Of a stretch of 9,372 nucleotides of DNA, positions 1-6,125 are shown in pieces; position 1 is the first letter of the stretch, and the number at the start of each line of letters is the position of its first letter. This stretch comes from Candidatus Aenigmatarchaeota archaeon. GTDB lineage: Archaea; Aenigmatarchaeota; Aenigmatarchaeia; CG10238-14; SpSt-28. Both the position numbers and the translations under genes were made by a program. The notes under the pieces were generated by a model that was given only the letters and a program-made list of their open reading frames with translations, was not told where the DNA came from and ran no database searches. Location: NCBI GenBank assembly GCA_021161995.1, contig JAGGZO010000047.1, positions 1 to 9,372 on the forward strand, in the 5' to 3' direction.

Positions 1-1
1 A

Positions 2-1261
2 CCTAATAATGATCGAGAACTTCTAAAAAATCTTTTTGAAGAAGTTTGTGAAAGATTGAGTAACTTTTTTGGTGTAGAAGAATTTGAAAGCCTAAAAAAT
101 GAATTTGAAAACATAGTTCAAATATATACTCCTACAAAAGAAACATTTTTAGAAGATAGTCCTGCTCATTTTGATCCAAAATATGGAAAAATAAGAATTG
201 GTGAAAGATTTTTTGAAACGTATAAAGATGAGTTGGACAGATTAAAAGAAGAATTGGTACCTGGATTGGCTGAAGAGATTACACATCTCTTGAGATATAG
301 AACAAAGGGAAAAAAGGGTTGGAAGGAAATGTACCATGACGTTGAAGAATTTTTTGGATATCTTGCACGATTAGCCATAGGAGAAAAACCTGGCACGGGA
401 AAAAATCTTATGAAAGAATATAAAATGCATAAAAAGGGGGAATGGTATACTCTTGAAGAGTTGAACAAAAAAATCGATGAACTAGAAAGAAAAGCTTTGT
501 ACATGATAGATGAAATTAAAACAAAAAGAGATCCCGATAAATTCAAAGAACGATTTGCAGAACTCCTGAAAGACTTATATGAAATGAAGTATAAAGTTCC
601 TTTTGAAATACGTGAGGCATTAGAAAATAATATTGAAGTACCATTGAAATATCACGTTAAATATACAGGAAAATATTTTTTCCAAACAGAAAATCCTGAT
701 CTTGATAGATTTTTAGAAAAATTCAAAGATAATATAACTGATTATTTCAAATTACTAAAAAAAGACTTGGAAGAAACTCTCTTCTTCCACGGTAAAAAAA
801 TTTTTGAACCATATGAGAAACGTTTCAGTAGTCAACTTGAAAGACATTTAAGCGGTAGAATCTATGGAAAATGGAAAAGTCTGGAAGTGCATGCAAAGGG
901 ATATGCTACTGCCGAAGAGATTTTTAAATACATCCAAGAAGGAAAAATCAATCCAAAGGATTTGTTCTATAGAGACCCGGCATCCCTCAAAAAATATTTT
1001 TTAAGTGGAGGTAAGCTGGACTATGCTAAAAAATTAGGATATAAGATGTATGCAGAGTACAGATCAAAATTGAAAAAATATCTTCTTTCCCTTATTATTC
1101 CATCCATACTTTTTCTTTCATTGATACATTCCTCTTCATCACAGGGATATTTCATTTTGCCCCAAGAACCAGAAAGGTATATGTTTTTTCTGGTTATTAT
1201 TATACCGTTGTTTTTCCTATTCTACTATTACTTAAAGAAAAAGTCTGTATCCAAGCGTTGA
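2..1261 (+). CDS. Unrecognised protein with C-terminal membrane hairpin (5' end outside window)
   Basis: I do not recognise this protein. The reading frame is open from base 2, so the gene starts before the window; the TTG at base 56 is not a convincing start. The 419 visible residues are charged and helical up to about residue 355. They are followed by two hydrophobic segments at about 359-376 and 393-410, split by a short polar loop, and a basic tail ending KKKSVSKR. This suggests a large soluble domain held to the membrane by a C-terminal helical hairpin. Residues 91-95 (EEITH) lie in a helix-like stretch and are followed by HDVEEFFG (112-119), a pairing that could bind metal, but no standard HExxH zinc protease motif is present. 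A second block (about 297-307, HAKGYATAEEI) may also be conserved. A soluble metal-binding or scaffold role is inference only. The gene converges on tRNA-Thr. Confidence 0.8.
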   Translation, partial: PNNDRELLKNLFEEVCERLSNFFGVEEFESLKNEFENIVQIYTPTKETFLEDSPAHFDPKYGKIRIGERFFETYKDELDRLKEELVPGLAEEITHLLRYRTKGKKGWKEMYHDVEEFFGYLARLAIGEKPGTGKNLMKEYKMHKKGEWYTLEELNKKIDELERKALYMIDEIKTKRDPDKFKERFAELLKDLYEMKYKVPFEIREALENNIEVPLKYHVKYTGKYFFQTENPDLDRFLEKFKDNITDYFKLLKKDLEETLFFHGKKIFEPYEKRFSSQLERHLSGRIYGKWKSLEVHAKGYATAEEIFKYIQEGKINPKDLFYRDPASLKKYFLSGGKLDYAKKLGYKMYAEYRSKLKKYLLSLIIPSILFLSLIHSSSSQGYFILPQEPERYMFFLVIIIPLFFLFYYYLKKKSVSKR

Positions 1262-1325
1262 AAAATTTCTGTCTTTTATATCTTCTTTTAAACTCAATAA
1301 AGTAGATACTGAACAAAATTTCTGA

Positions 1326-1399
1326 AGCCCCGAGCGGGACTTGAACCCGCGACCTCCTGCTTACCAAGCAGGCGCTCTACCAGGCTGAGCTATCGGGGC
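1326..1399 (-). tRNA. tRNA-Thr (anticodon GGT)
   Basis: The 74-base reverse strand folds as a full cloverleaf: acceptor GCCCCGA paired with TCGGGGC, D stem GCTC/GAGC, anticodon stem CCTGC/GCAGG with loop TTGGTAA, and T stem GCGGG/CCCGC with loop TTCAAGT. The anticodon GGT reads threonine ACC. The discriminator base is T and no CCA is encoded after it, so the CCA end must be added by the nucleotidyltransferase. There is no intron. It lies downstream of the UMP kinase gene on the same strand. Confidence 0.97.
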
Positions 1400-1413
1400 T
1401 TTCATCAAATCCT

Positions 1414-1426
1414 AATAAAATATAAC
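1414..1426 (-). promoter_or_regulatory. Possible TATA box for tRNA-Thr
   Basis: On the minus strand an AT-rich TTATATTTTATTA stretch lies 15 to 27 bases before the tRNA 5' end. The spacing is a few bases shorter than at the other promoters here, so the assignment is weak. Confidence 0.35.
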
Positions 1427-1452
1427 AAACAAACAAAAACTAAAATTTGTTT
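1427..1452 (-). terminator. Possible T-rich terminator of the UMP kinase gene
   Basis: On the minus strand an AAACAAA arm and a complementary TTTGTTT arm flank a short loop and lead into a T-rich run with TTTTT. It lies between the UMP kinase stop and the tRNA-Thr gene. Archaeal RNA polymerase can stop at T-rich tracts; the hairpin is all A-T pairs, so only the T-rich tract is likely to matter. Confidence 0.35.
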
Positions 1453-1470
1453 ATCATGTTTACATCTGAC

Positions 1471-2148
1471 TTATTCGCCAACAATACTACCAACATCCTT
1501 ACCTAACGCGGCCTTTAGTATGTTATCTGGTTCCAAACCATTAACAACAACAAGCTTTATTTTGCTCCTCTCTAGCAATTTAATCGCACTTAGATCGAAC
1601 AACGGATAGTTTCCTGGCTCACTACTCTGATTTTTCATCAGTTCAAAAAAATCAGAATAAGTAAGTCTGTTTATGATTCTTGCGTCTTTATTTTTTGTTG
1701 GATTTTTATCATAAATACCATCCACTCTAGTAGCGTTTATTAGCAGCTTAGCTCCTATAGCGTCTGCAAACAGAGCAGCATCCCAGTCTGTTGATACACC
1801 CGGCTCATTACCAGAGCACACAACAATATTACTGTTTTGTAAAGCGATGAGTAATTCGTCTGTGGTCTTTATAGGTTTTGGGTATACATCTTCCAGCAAA
1901 GCTATCAAAAACCTTGCATTCAATTCAGTAGCAGCAATACCTATTTTATCTAGTATTGACTTATTTTCCGTAAAGTCTTTAGCTACATTTATGTATTTTC
2001 TAGCAGTAGACCCACCACCAACAACCAGAACTATTTTGTATCTGCGAGAAATTTCATGAATGATTCTCTTGAACTTGTTAAGCTTTTCTGGATATTCTAA
2101 GAATGTTGTTAAAACAGAGCCACCAAGAGATATTACAACAGCTTTCAT
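1471..2148 (-). CDS. pyrH: UMP kinase, archaeal type
   Basis: Phosphorylates UMP to UDP with ATP in the cytoplasm, the step that feeds UTP and CTP synthesis. The 225 residues match the usual length of the archaeal branch of the amino acid kinase family. Visible motifs are the N-terminal SLGGSV (7-12), the glycine-rich VGGGSTAR (43-50), GIAATELNARFL (70-81), GVSTDWDAALFA (117-128) and NATRVDGIYDKNP (138-150). The last is the nucleotide-binding segment typical of UMP kinases. PLFDLSAIKLLERSKI (182-197) also resembles archaeal members. I chose ATG at 2148 rather than the TTG one codon upstream because the TATA box at 2173-2180 places transcription start almost on this ATG. It is divergent from the membrane protein gene and transcribed towards tRNA-Thr. 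The archaeal enzyme usually works as a hexamer; the sequence cannot show this. Confidence 0.95.
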   Translation of the reverse strand: MKAVVISLGGSVLTTFLEYPEKLNKFKRIIHEISRRYKIVLVVGGGSTARKYINVAKDFTENKSILDKIGIAATELNARFLIALLEDVYPKPIKTTDELLIALQNSNIVVCSGNEPGVSTDWDAALFADAIGAKLLINATRVDGIYDKNPTKNKDARIINRLTYSDFFELMKNQSSEPGNYPLFDLSAIKLLERSKIKLVVVNGLEPDNILKAALGKDVGSIVGE

Positions 2149-2171
2149 CAAAATTGTTATTTGTTTCTCAG

Positions 2172-2181
2172 GTTTATATAG
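2172..2181 (-). promoter_or_regulatory. TATA box for UMP kinase
   Basis: The minus strand reads CTATATAAACC, a good archaeal TATA box. Its centre is about 28 bases before ATG 2148, which predicts a leaderless or nearly leaderless mRNA. No Shine-Dalgarno sequence precedes the start. Confidence 0.65.
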
Positions 2182-2268
2182 ATAACATGATTACCAATAT
2201 TGTTAAATATTTTCATTTTAAATTTTGTAAAAACATAGAAATTAATCTATATTGTAAAGTATAATAAA

Positions 2269-2278
2269 ATTTAATAAA
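2269..2278 (+). promoter_or_regulatory. TATA box for the four-helix membrane protein
   Basis: TTTAATAAAT is centred about 28 bases before ATG 2302, the spacing expected for a leaderless mRNA. A second TATA-like TTTAAAA at 2291-2297 is too close to the start to serve it. Confidence 0.5.
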
Positions 2279-2301
2279 TTGAAATATCTATTTAAAATTG
2301 T

Positions 2302-2664
2302 ATGGCAAGAGGCAGAAGATACTCAGATAAAGGCATAAAAATAGGAGAGATCGCTTTCTTGGCTGGTATCTTCCTAGCAATAATCGCAGGGATCGCAGCA
2401 GACTACATAAGCGATACGAATCTAGTGATCGGTATACTATACCTTCTAGGTCTAGTAGTAGGTCTATTGAATATACAGAAGAAAGAATTCACAGGATTTT
2501 TGGTAGCAGCAATCGCACTAGTCATAGGTGCTAGTATATCCTTCGCTGGCTATGGTGCAATAGGAGCTTCGGTTGATAGAATACTAGACTATATGGCAGC
2601 ATTCGTAATACCAGCCATGATAATAGTTTCGCTAAAAGCGGTTTGGGAACTAGCCGGAGACTAA
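2302..2664 (+). CDS. Small four-helix membrane protein, function unknown
   Basis: I cannot name this 120-residue protein. It opens with a short basic stretch (MARGRRYSDKG) and then has four hydrophobic segments at about 16-32, 40-57, 63-85 and 97-114, the third rich in small residues (GASISFAGYGAIGAS follows into the loop). Charged residues are few and lie at the ends and in short loops. No catalytic or ligand motif is visible. The basic N-terminus before the first helix suggests that it stays in the cytoplasm. The gene is unusual in base composition: 125 of 300 bases counted in 2341-2640 are G or C (about 42%), against 18 of 60 (30%) in a counted stretch of the gene at 3729-6125. It also favours ATC, TTC and CTA codons. 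This pattern often marks high expression, although transfer is an alternative. It has its own promoter, and a hairpin with a T-run at its 3' end. Confidence 0.85.
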   Translation: MARGRRYSDKGIKIGEIAFLAGIFLAIIAGIAADYISDTNLVIGILYLLGLVVGLLNIQKKEFTGFLVAAIALVIGASISFAGYGAIGASVDRILDYMAAFVIPAMIIVSLKAVWELAGD

Positions 2665-2677
2665 AATCTCCTTTTTT
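2656..2677 (+). terminator. Hairpin plus T-run terminator at the membrane-protein stop codon
   Basis: GGAGA (2656-2660) and TCTCC (2667-2671) form a five-base-pair stem around a six-base loop that contains the TAA stop, followed directly by TTTTTT (2672-2677) and further T-rich sequence. The arrangement works only for the plus strand. It lies inside the 3' end of the RIO2 coding region on the other strand. Confidence 0.6.
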
Positions 2678-3587
2678 CTTCTTTTATTTTTATTAAGAAA
2701 TCCTCTAACGACCTAGTTGTTTCTACCTTGTACTTGTCCCTAAAATATGATGTTATATTTCTATAATCTCTTTCTATTAGCTTATTGGCAAATTTGTAGC
2801 TTATCGGAACTGCCTGAGGCCAATCGATGTAGTACAAATCGTTTTCATGGACTATAATGTTAAATTCGCTAAGATCGCCATGAACTAAACCTATTTTATT
2901 AATAATTGTATGATAGTCGTCCATTATTAATTCCAGAGCATCTTTTGGATTTGTTAGCTTAACATCTTTCAGTAAAGGAGATGCAATGCCTGGTTGCTCG
3001 CACAACATCTCCATTAAAACAACATGTCTATCAAGGTCTATTGGCTTAGGGACATTAATACCAGCATCATAAAGTCTTTTCATGGAATGAAATTCTATTT
3101 GTGCTTTAGCTCTCGGGACATCTATCATATAATCTGCAAGATTTAGTTCTATCCCTCTTAACTTAATAGAGGCATAAGCAAGGGATTTTTCTATTTTTTT
3201 GAACTCTTGTGTATAGTATCTATGTAGCTTGACGACAACCCAGTTTTTCTCTTTGTCTATAGCACTATACAAAATAGATTCTTTACCTTTACCTATTTGA
3301 GAAAGTATTGCAACTATCTTATCATGCTTAATGAAATTCCACACTGAAATAATATCCATGCCTTTTTCTAGAATTTTAAACCCGATATATTCTCCTTGTT
3401 TTTGAGCTTGCACTATTTTTAACGAGCTAAGTTTTCTCAATCTTTCTTTTATTAATTCCTCGCTGTAAGGCAATTTTTCTTTTAACTTTTCTAAAAGCAC
3501 AAATTCAAAGCTTCCACGTAGACCATCCAAAACTCTAAGTATAGCAACATCTTTTTCATCAACCTTTCTAATCAATTTTTCTAGCAT
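2661..3587 (-). CDS. rio2: RIO2-family atypical serine/threonine kinase
   Basis: RIO2 proteins are ATP-binding kinases or ATPases that act late in maturation of the small ribosomal subunit in archaea and eukaryotes. The 308-residue length is normal for the archaeal form. Residues 1-75 look like the N-terminal winged-helix domain. The kinase lobe shows the flexible phosphate loop GKGKES (99-104), the ATP-contacting lysine in VVVKLHR (K120), the catalytic loop HGDLSEFN (236-243, D238 and N243) and the metal-binding IDWPQ (254-258, D255). The last motif has tryptophan where phenylalanine is the common residue. The start at ATG 3587 fits a TATA box at 3611-3618, about 27 bases upstream; GAGGA at 3596-3600 resembles a ribosome binding site but would lie outside such a leaderless message. 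The TAG stop overlaps the convergent membrane-protein gene by four bases. It is divergent from the metallophosphoesterase gene. Confidence 0.96.
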   Translation of the reverse strand: MLEKLIRKVDEKDVAILRVLDGLRGSFEFVLLEKLKEKLPYSEELIKERLRKLSSLKIVQAQKQGEYIGFKILEKGMDIISVWNFIKHDKIVAILSQIGKGKESILYSAIDKEKNWVVVKLHRYYTQEFKKIEKSLAYASIKLRGIELNLADYMIDVPRAKAQIEFHSMKRLYDAGINVPKPIDLDRHVVLMEMLCEQPGIASPLLKDVKLTNPKDALELIMDDYHTIINKIGLVHGDLSEFNIIVHENDLYYIDWPQAVPISYKFANKLIERDYRNITSYFRDKYKVETTRSLEDFLIKIKEEKRRF

Positions 3588-3610
3588 ATTATCATTCCTC
3601 TAGCTGAAAT

Positions 3611-3618
3611 CTTTAAAG
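3611..3618 (-). promoter_or_regulatory. TATA box for RIO2
   Basis: CTTTAAAG is centred about 27 bases before ATG 3587, giving a predicted start of transcription at or beside the start codon. Confidence 0.55.
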
Positions 3619-3630
3619 TTTTTAGACCAA

Positions 3631-3690
3631 AAATCAAGAAAATATTTTCTTGTTTTCTTTCATGAAAAATATACATTTCTATATACATTT
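3631..3690. promoter_or_regulatory. Palindrome and repeat cluster between divergent RIO2 and phosphoesterase genes
   Basis: The intergenic stretch holds a perfect 18-bp palindrome, CAAGAAAATATTTTCTTG, at 3635-3652. It extends to 26 bases (3631-3656) with a single mismatched pair. A second perfect palindrome, TTTCATGAAA, is at 3658-3667. A 10-base direct repeat, ATATACATTT, follows at 3669-3678 and 3681-3690. The cluster sits behind the RIO2 TATA box and ahead of that of the phosphoesterase gene, which is where a regulator could control one or both. In AT-rich DNA short palindromes are common, but 18 perfect bases are less so. Confidence 0.45.
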
Positions 3691-3712
3691 ACTAACAAAA
3701 AGTAGTTATTCG

Positions 3713-3722
3713 AATTTAAAAA
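3713..3722 (+). promoter_or_regulatory. TATA-like box for the tandem phosphoesterase
   Basis: AATTTAAAAA, with TTTAAA at 3715-3720, is only about 11 bases before ATG 3729 but about 26 bases before the in-frame ATG 3744. It therefore argues for initiation at 3744. Confidence 0.45.
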
Positions 3723-3728
3723 AATTAG

Positions 3729-6125
3729 ATGCAAGTAAAAATCATGGAACCCGATTCTGATAAGATTGCATTTGATGGCGCCTCCCTAGAAAAGTTTCTT
3801 TATACTGACAAAAAAATCAAACTGGACCAAGAATTGATAGGAAAAGCAGAAGAAAAAATGTCATTCGATGGAAAAAAAGATTCGAAAATACTTTTTCTTT
3901 ACGATCTTAAGATAGGTACTAAATCATATTCTCCAAGGGCATTAGAAGGATTGTATCATATTCTATACGAAGAAAAACCAGATATCATCGTTATTTCTGG
4001 TATACTGCCAAGAGTACCATCCTATTTCGGTAGGAGACTAAAAGAATTTTTGAGAAATGTTGATAGCAATATCATAGAAAAGTATGGTAAAGAAGCTTGG
4101 GAGAGCATACTAAACAAAAGAAGGAAGGAAGCGGAAATAGGTATAGAAGATTATGATGAAGCAACTATACCAAGAGATTTACTCGAATTTGTTATACTCG
4201 CAAAGTATGAATTGAGAAAGCTGTTTTCCAAATTGGACTATACACCAAAGAAAATAATTTACCTTTGGTCACAGGATGATTGGGAAAATACTCTAGATTT
4301 AGCGGATGTTTATTTTAGGAAAGAATCAGCCAAAAAAATGGAAAATCTAAAAAACAGAAGGTCGGAAATAAAAAAGAGGGAAAAAGAATTGGAAAAAGAA
4401 TTGAGAAAACTTGAAAAGGAACTGATGAAATATGATGTTGAACCAGATGAGCTATTACAAAGAAAAAACGAATTAACAAAAGAACTATCAAAAACCAAGG
4501 ATGAAGAAGCTGAAATCACATCTAAAATCCATTACCAAAAATACAGATCAATGCTAAAACAATGGAATATTGTTGCGAAAGATTTCCAAGAAGCCATAGA
4601 TGCAGTTAAAACAAAATATATATCCGAGTTCATCAATCCAATATTCTCCGGTTATGAAAACAAGAAAATATATCCCTATAACACTATTGAGATAGAATAC
4701 GAAGATTTTGGTCCATTACTAATATCATACAACCTGAATAGAGTAATCTCAAAAACATCTATAACAAGTAACATATACAGATATCAACAACTAGCAAGAA
4801 ATCTAAAATCAAGAACAGATAGAGCACCCAAAATGATAATCGACGGTTCGATGCATAAAGGTGGTTTTAGAGTATTAGCAGATAATGTAGATGGACCAGA
4901 TGATGTAGATGTTCTCTACATAGTAAAATTAATGTCATTCGCAAAATGGAACAAAGAGCTTGCTTTGAAGAAAGCATATGCTGTAGATGAACAAAAAAGA
5001 GGTATGTATGATATTGATGAAAGAGGTGTTGTCCTACTGGATATTTACAAAGATGGTAAGATTAGGTTTAGAGCAGTATCAACAGAAACGCTAGAGTACT
5101 ATCAAAGATACGGTTATGGAAGATTTTCGGAATACAAAATATTATCAGCTGGTGATTTTCATATTGGGTCAAAAAACATGCTAGTGGCACCATCCAATTA
5201 TGAATACGTTGAGATGATTGGTAAAGAGATTCTAAGACAAAAAGCTAACATGGTTGTTTTGACTGGAGATTTAGTTGACGGTATGCATAGAGAAGAATAC
5301 AAATACATAGATTCTGAAATAGTTCCGGTAAAATCTGAAATGATTGTTGCAGAAATAGATAAAAAAATAGAGAAACTCGATAAAAAAATCAAAAAAACTC
5401 ACAATAAACAGACGTTAGAAAAGCTAAAAAATGAAATGAAAGAACTTGAAATCTTAAAGAATAGAATTTTGTTCCATACTAGGAAGATATCTCACCTTTC
5501 TTTGCAAAGAGAGGAATTGCTAAACAGATTTCTTAAACCATACATAATGCCATACATGAGAAAGAACAAAAAAGGAAAGGTTGTTATAATAAGCGGTCAA
5601 CACTACAATAAAGAAAATTACATGATGGATGAAGCAACAGATATAAGACAAATGTTTGAAATGATGGAGGGAATAGCAAAAAGAATTTATCCTGTATCTG
5701 GTTCTGAAATGGGGGTAGGAAATAAAATAATAGATGGTATAAATTTCTTCTTCATACATGGACCTAGAATAGGAAGATGGTCGTACAAAGATCCTGCATA
5801 CAAATTATTAGAACAAGCGAACAAAGGATTTCCAGATTCTAATGTTGCAATATGCGGTGATTTGCATATACCATCTATCGGTGTTGCAAACGGTAAAGCA
5901 GCCATAGTAGCACCAGCTGCTCAACAAATAACAAAATATGCTGAGCAAAAAGGTTATACTGCTCCAGCAAGAGGTTTCATAACACTAGAAGTCAAATTAA
6001 GAAAGACTGATAGGAAAGTTCTAAGTGATTATGAATTTGAATTGTTCCTAGATGATTATTTCAGGAAAAATTACCCAGAACATTTCTTCAAAGTTACTAA
6101 ATACTTGAAAGAACCCATCCAGTAA
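3729..6125 (+). CDS. Tandem metallophosphoesterase: degenerate N-terminal copy, intact C-terminal copy, two coiled coils
   Basis: A calcineurin-like metallophosphoesterase of unknown substrate, 798 residues from the first ATG. The C-terminal half carries the metal-site motifs: GDFHIG (475-480, D476 and H478), GDLVDG (513-518, D514), GQH (623-625) in place of the usual GNH, IHG (H677) and GDLH (710-713, H713). The N-terminal half repeats this plan in worn form. KILFLYDLKIG (53-63) matches KILSAGDFHIG (470-480), with the histidine replaced by K61. SGILPR (90-95) matches TGDLVDG, with the aspartate replaced by I92. SQD (181-183) matches GQH, and GSMH (373-376) keeps H376. Charged coiled coils span about 200-265 and 535-600. 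No signal peptide or membrane helix is seen, so it is cytoplasmic. The coiled coils suggest dimerisation or a partner, but membership of the Mre11 nuclease family is not shown. An in-frame ATG at 3744 may be the true start. The 3' end overlaps the hydrolase gene by 29 bases. Confidence 0.88.
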   Translation: MQVKIMEPDSDKIAFDGASLEKFLYTDKKIKLDQELIGKAEEKMSFDGKKDSKILFLYDLKIGTKSYSPRALEGLYHILYEEKPDIIVISGILPRVPSYFGRRLKEFLRNVDSNIIEKYGKEAWESILNKRRKEAEIGIEDYDEATIPRDLLEFVILAKYELRKLFSKLDYTPKKIIYLWSQDDWENTLDLADVYFRKESAKKMENLKNRRSEIKKREKELEKELRKLEKELMKYDVEPDELLQRKNELTKELSKTKDEEAEITSKIHYQKYRSMLKQWNIVAKDFQEAIDAVKTKYISEFINPIFSGYENKKIYPYNTIEIEYEDFGPLLISYNLNRVISKTSITSNIYRYQQLARNLKSRTDRAPKMIIDGSMHKGGFRVLADNVDGPDDVDVLYIVKLMSFAKWNKELALKKAYAVDEQKRGMYDIDERGVVLLDIYKDGKIRFRAVSTETLEYYQRYGYGRFSEYKILSAGDFHIGSKNMLVAPSNYEYVEMIGKEILRQKANMVVLTGDLVDGMHREEYKYIDSEIVPVKSEMIVAEIDKKIEKLDKKIKKTHNKQTLEKLKNEMKELEILKNRILFHTRKISHLSLQREELLNRFLKPYIMPYMRKNKKGKVVIISGQHYNKENYMMDEATDIRQMFEMMEGIAKRIYPVSGSEMGVGNKIIDGINFFFIHGPRIGRWSYKDPAYKLLEQANKGFPDSNVAICGDLHIPSIGVANGKAAIVAPAAQQITKYAEQKGYTAPARGFITLEVKLRKTDRKVLSDYEFELFLDDYFRKNYPEHFFKVTKYLKEPIQ

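Noticed and set aside
56..58. TTG as start codon of the first gene
   Set aside because: The frame is open to base 2 with continuous helical, charged coding sequence, and no ribosome binding site or TATA box fits this TTG.
166..546. Open frame of 126 codons on the minus strand
   Set aside because: It lies opposite the first gene, is serine- and phenylalanine-rich as expected from the complement of lysine/glutamate codons, and has no promoter.
1261..1325. Ten-base direct repeat AAAATTTCTG flanking the gap before tRNA-Thr, as an insertion or attachment site
   Set aside because: It is short and AT-rich, does not match the tRNA 3' end as an attachment site would, and there is no integrase or inserted element.
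2149..2151. TTG start one codon upstream of the UMP kinase ATG
   Set aside because: ATG at 2148 is the stronger codon and fits the TATA spacing equally well; the protein begins with the usual short N-terminus.
3596..3600. GAGGA as ribosome binding site of RIO2
   Set aside because: The TATA box at 3611-3618 predicts transcription starting after this site, so it would not be in the mRNA. It remains possible if an upstream promoter is used.
5520..5905. Minus-strand open frames opposite the phosphoesterase
   Set aside because: They are shadows of the C-terminal catalytic domain, whose motifs are clearly coded on the plus strand.
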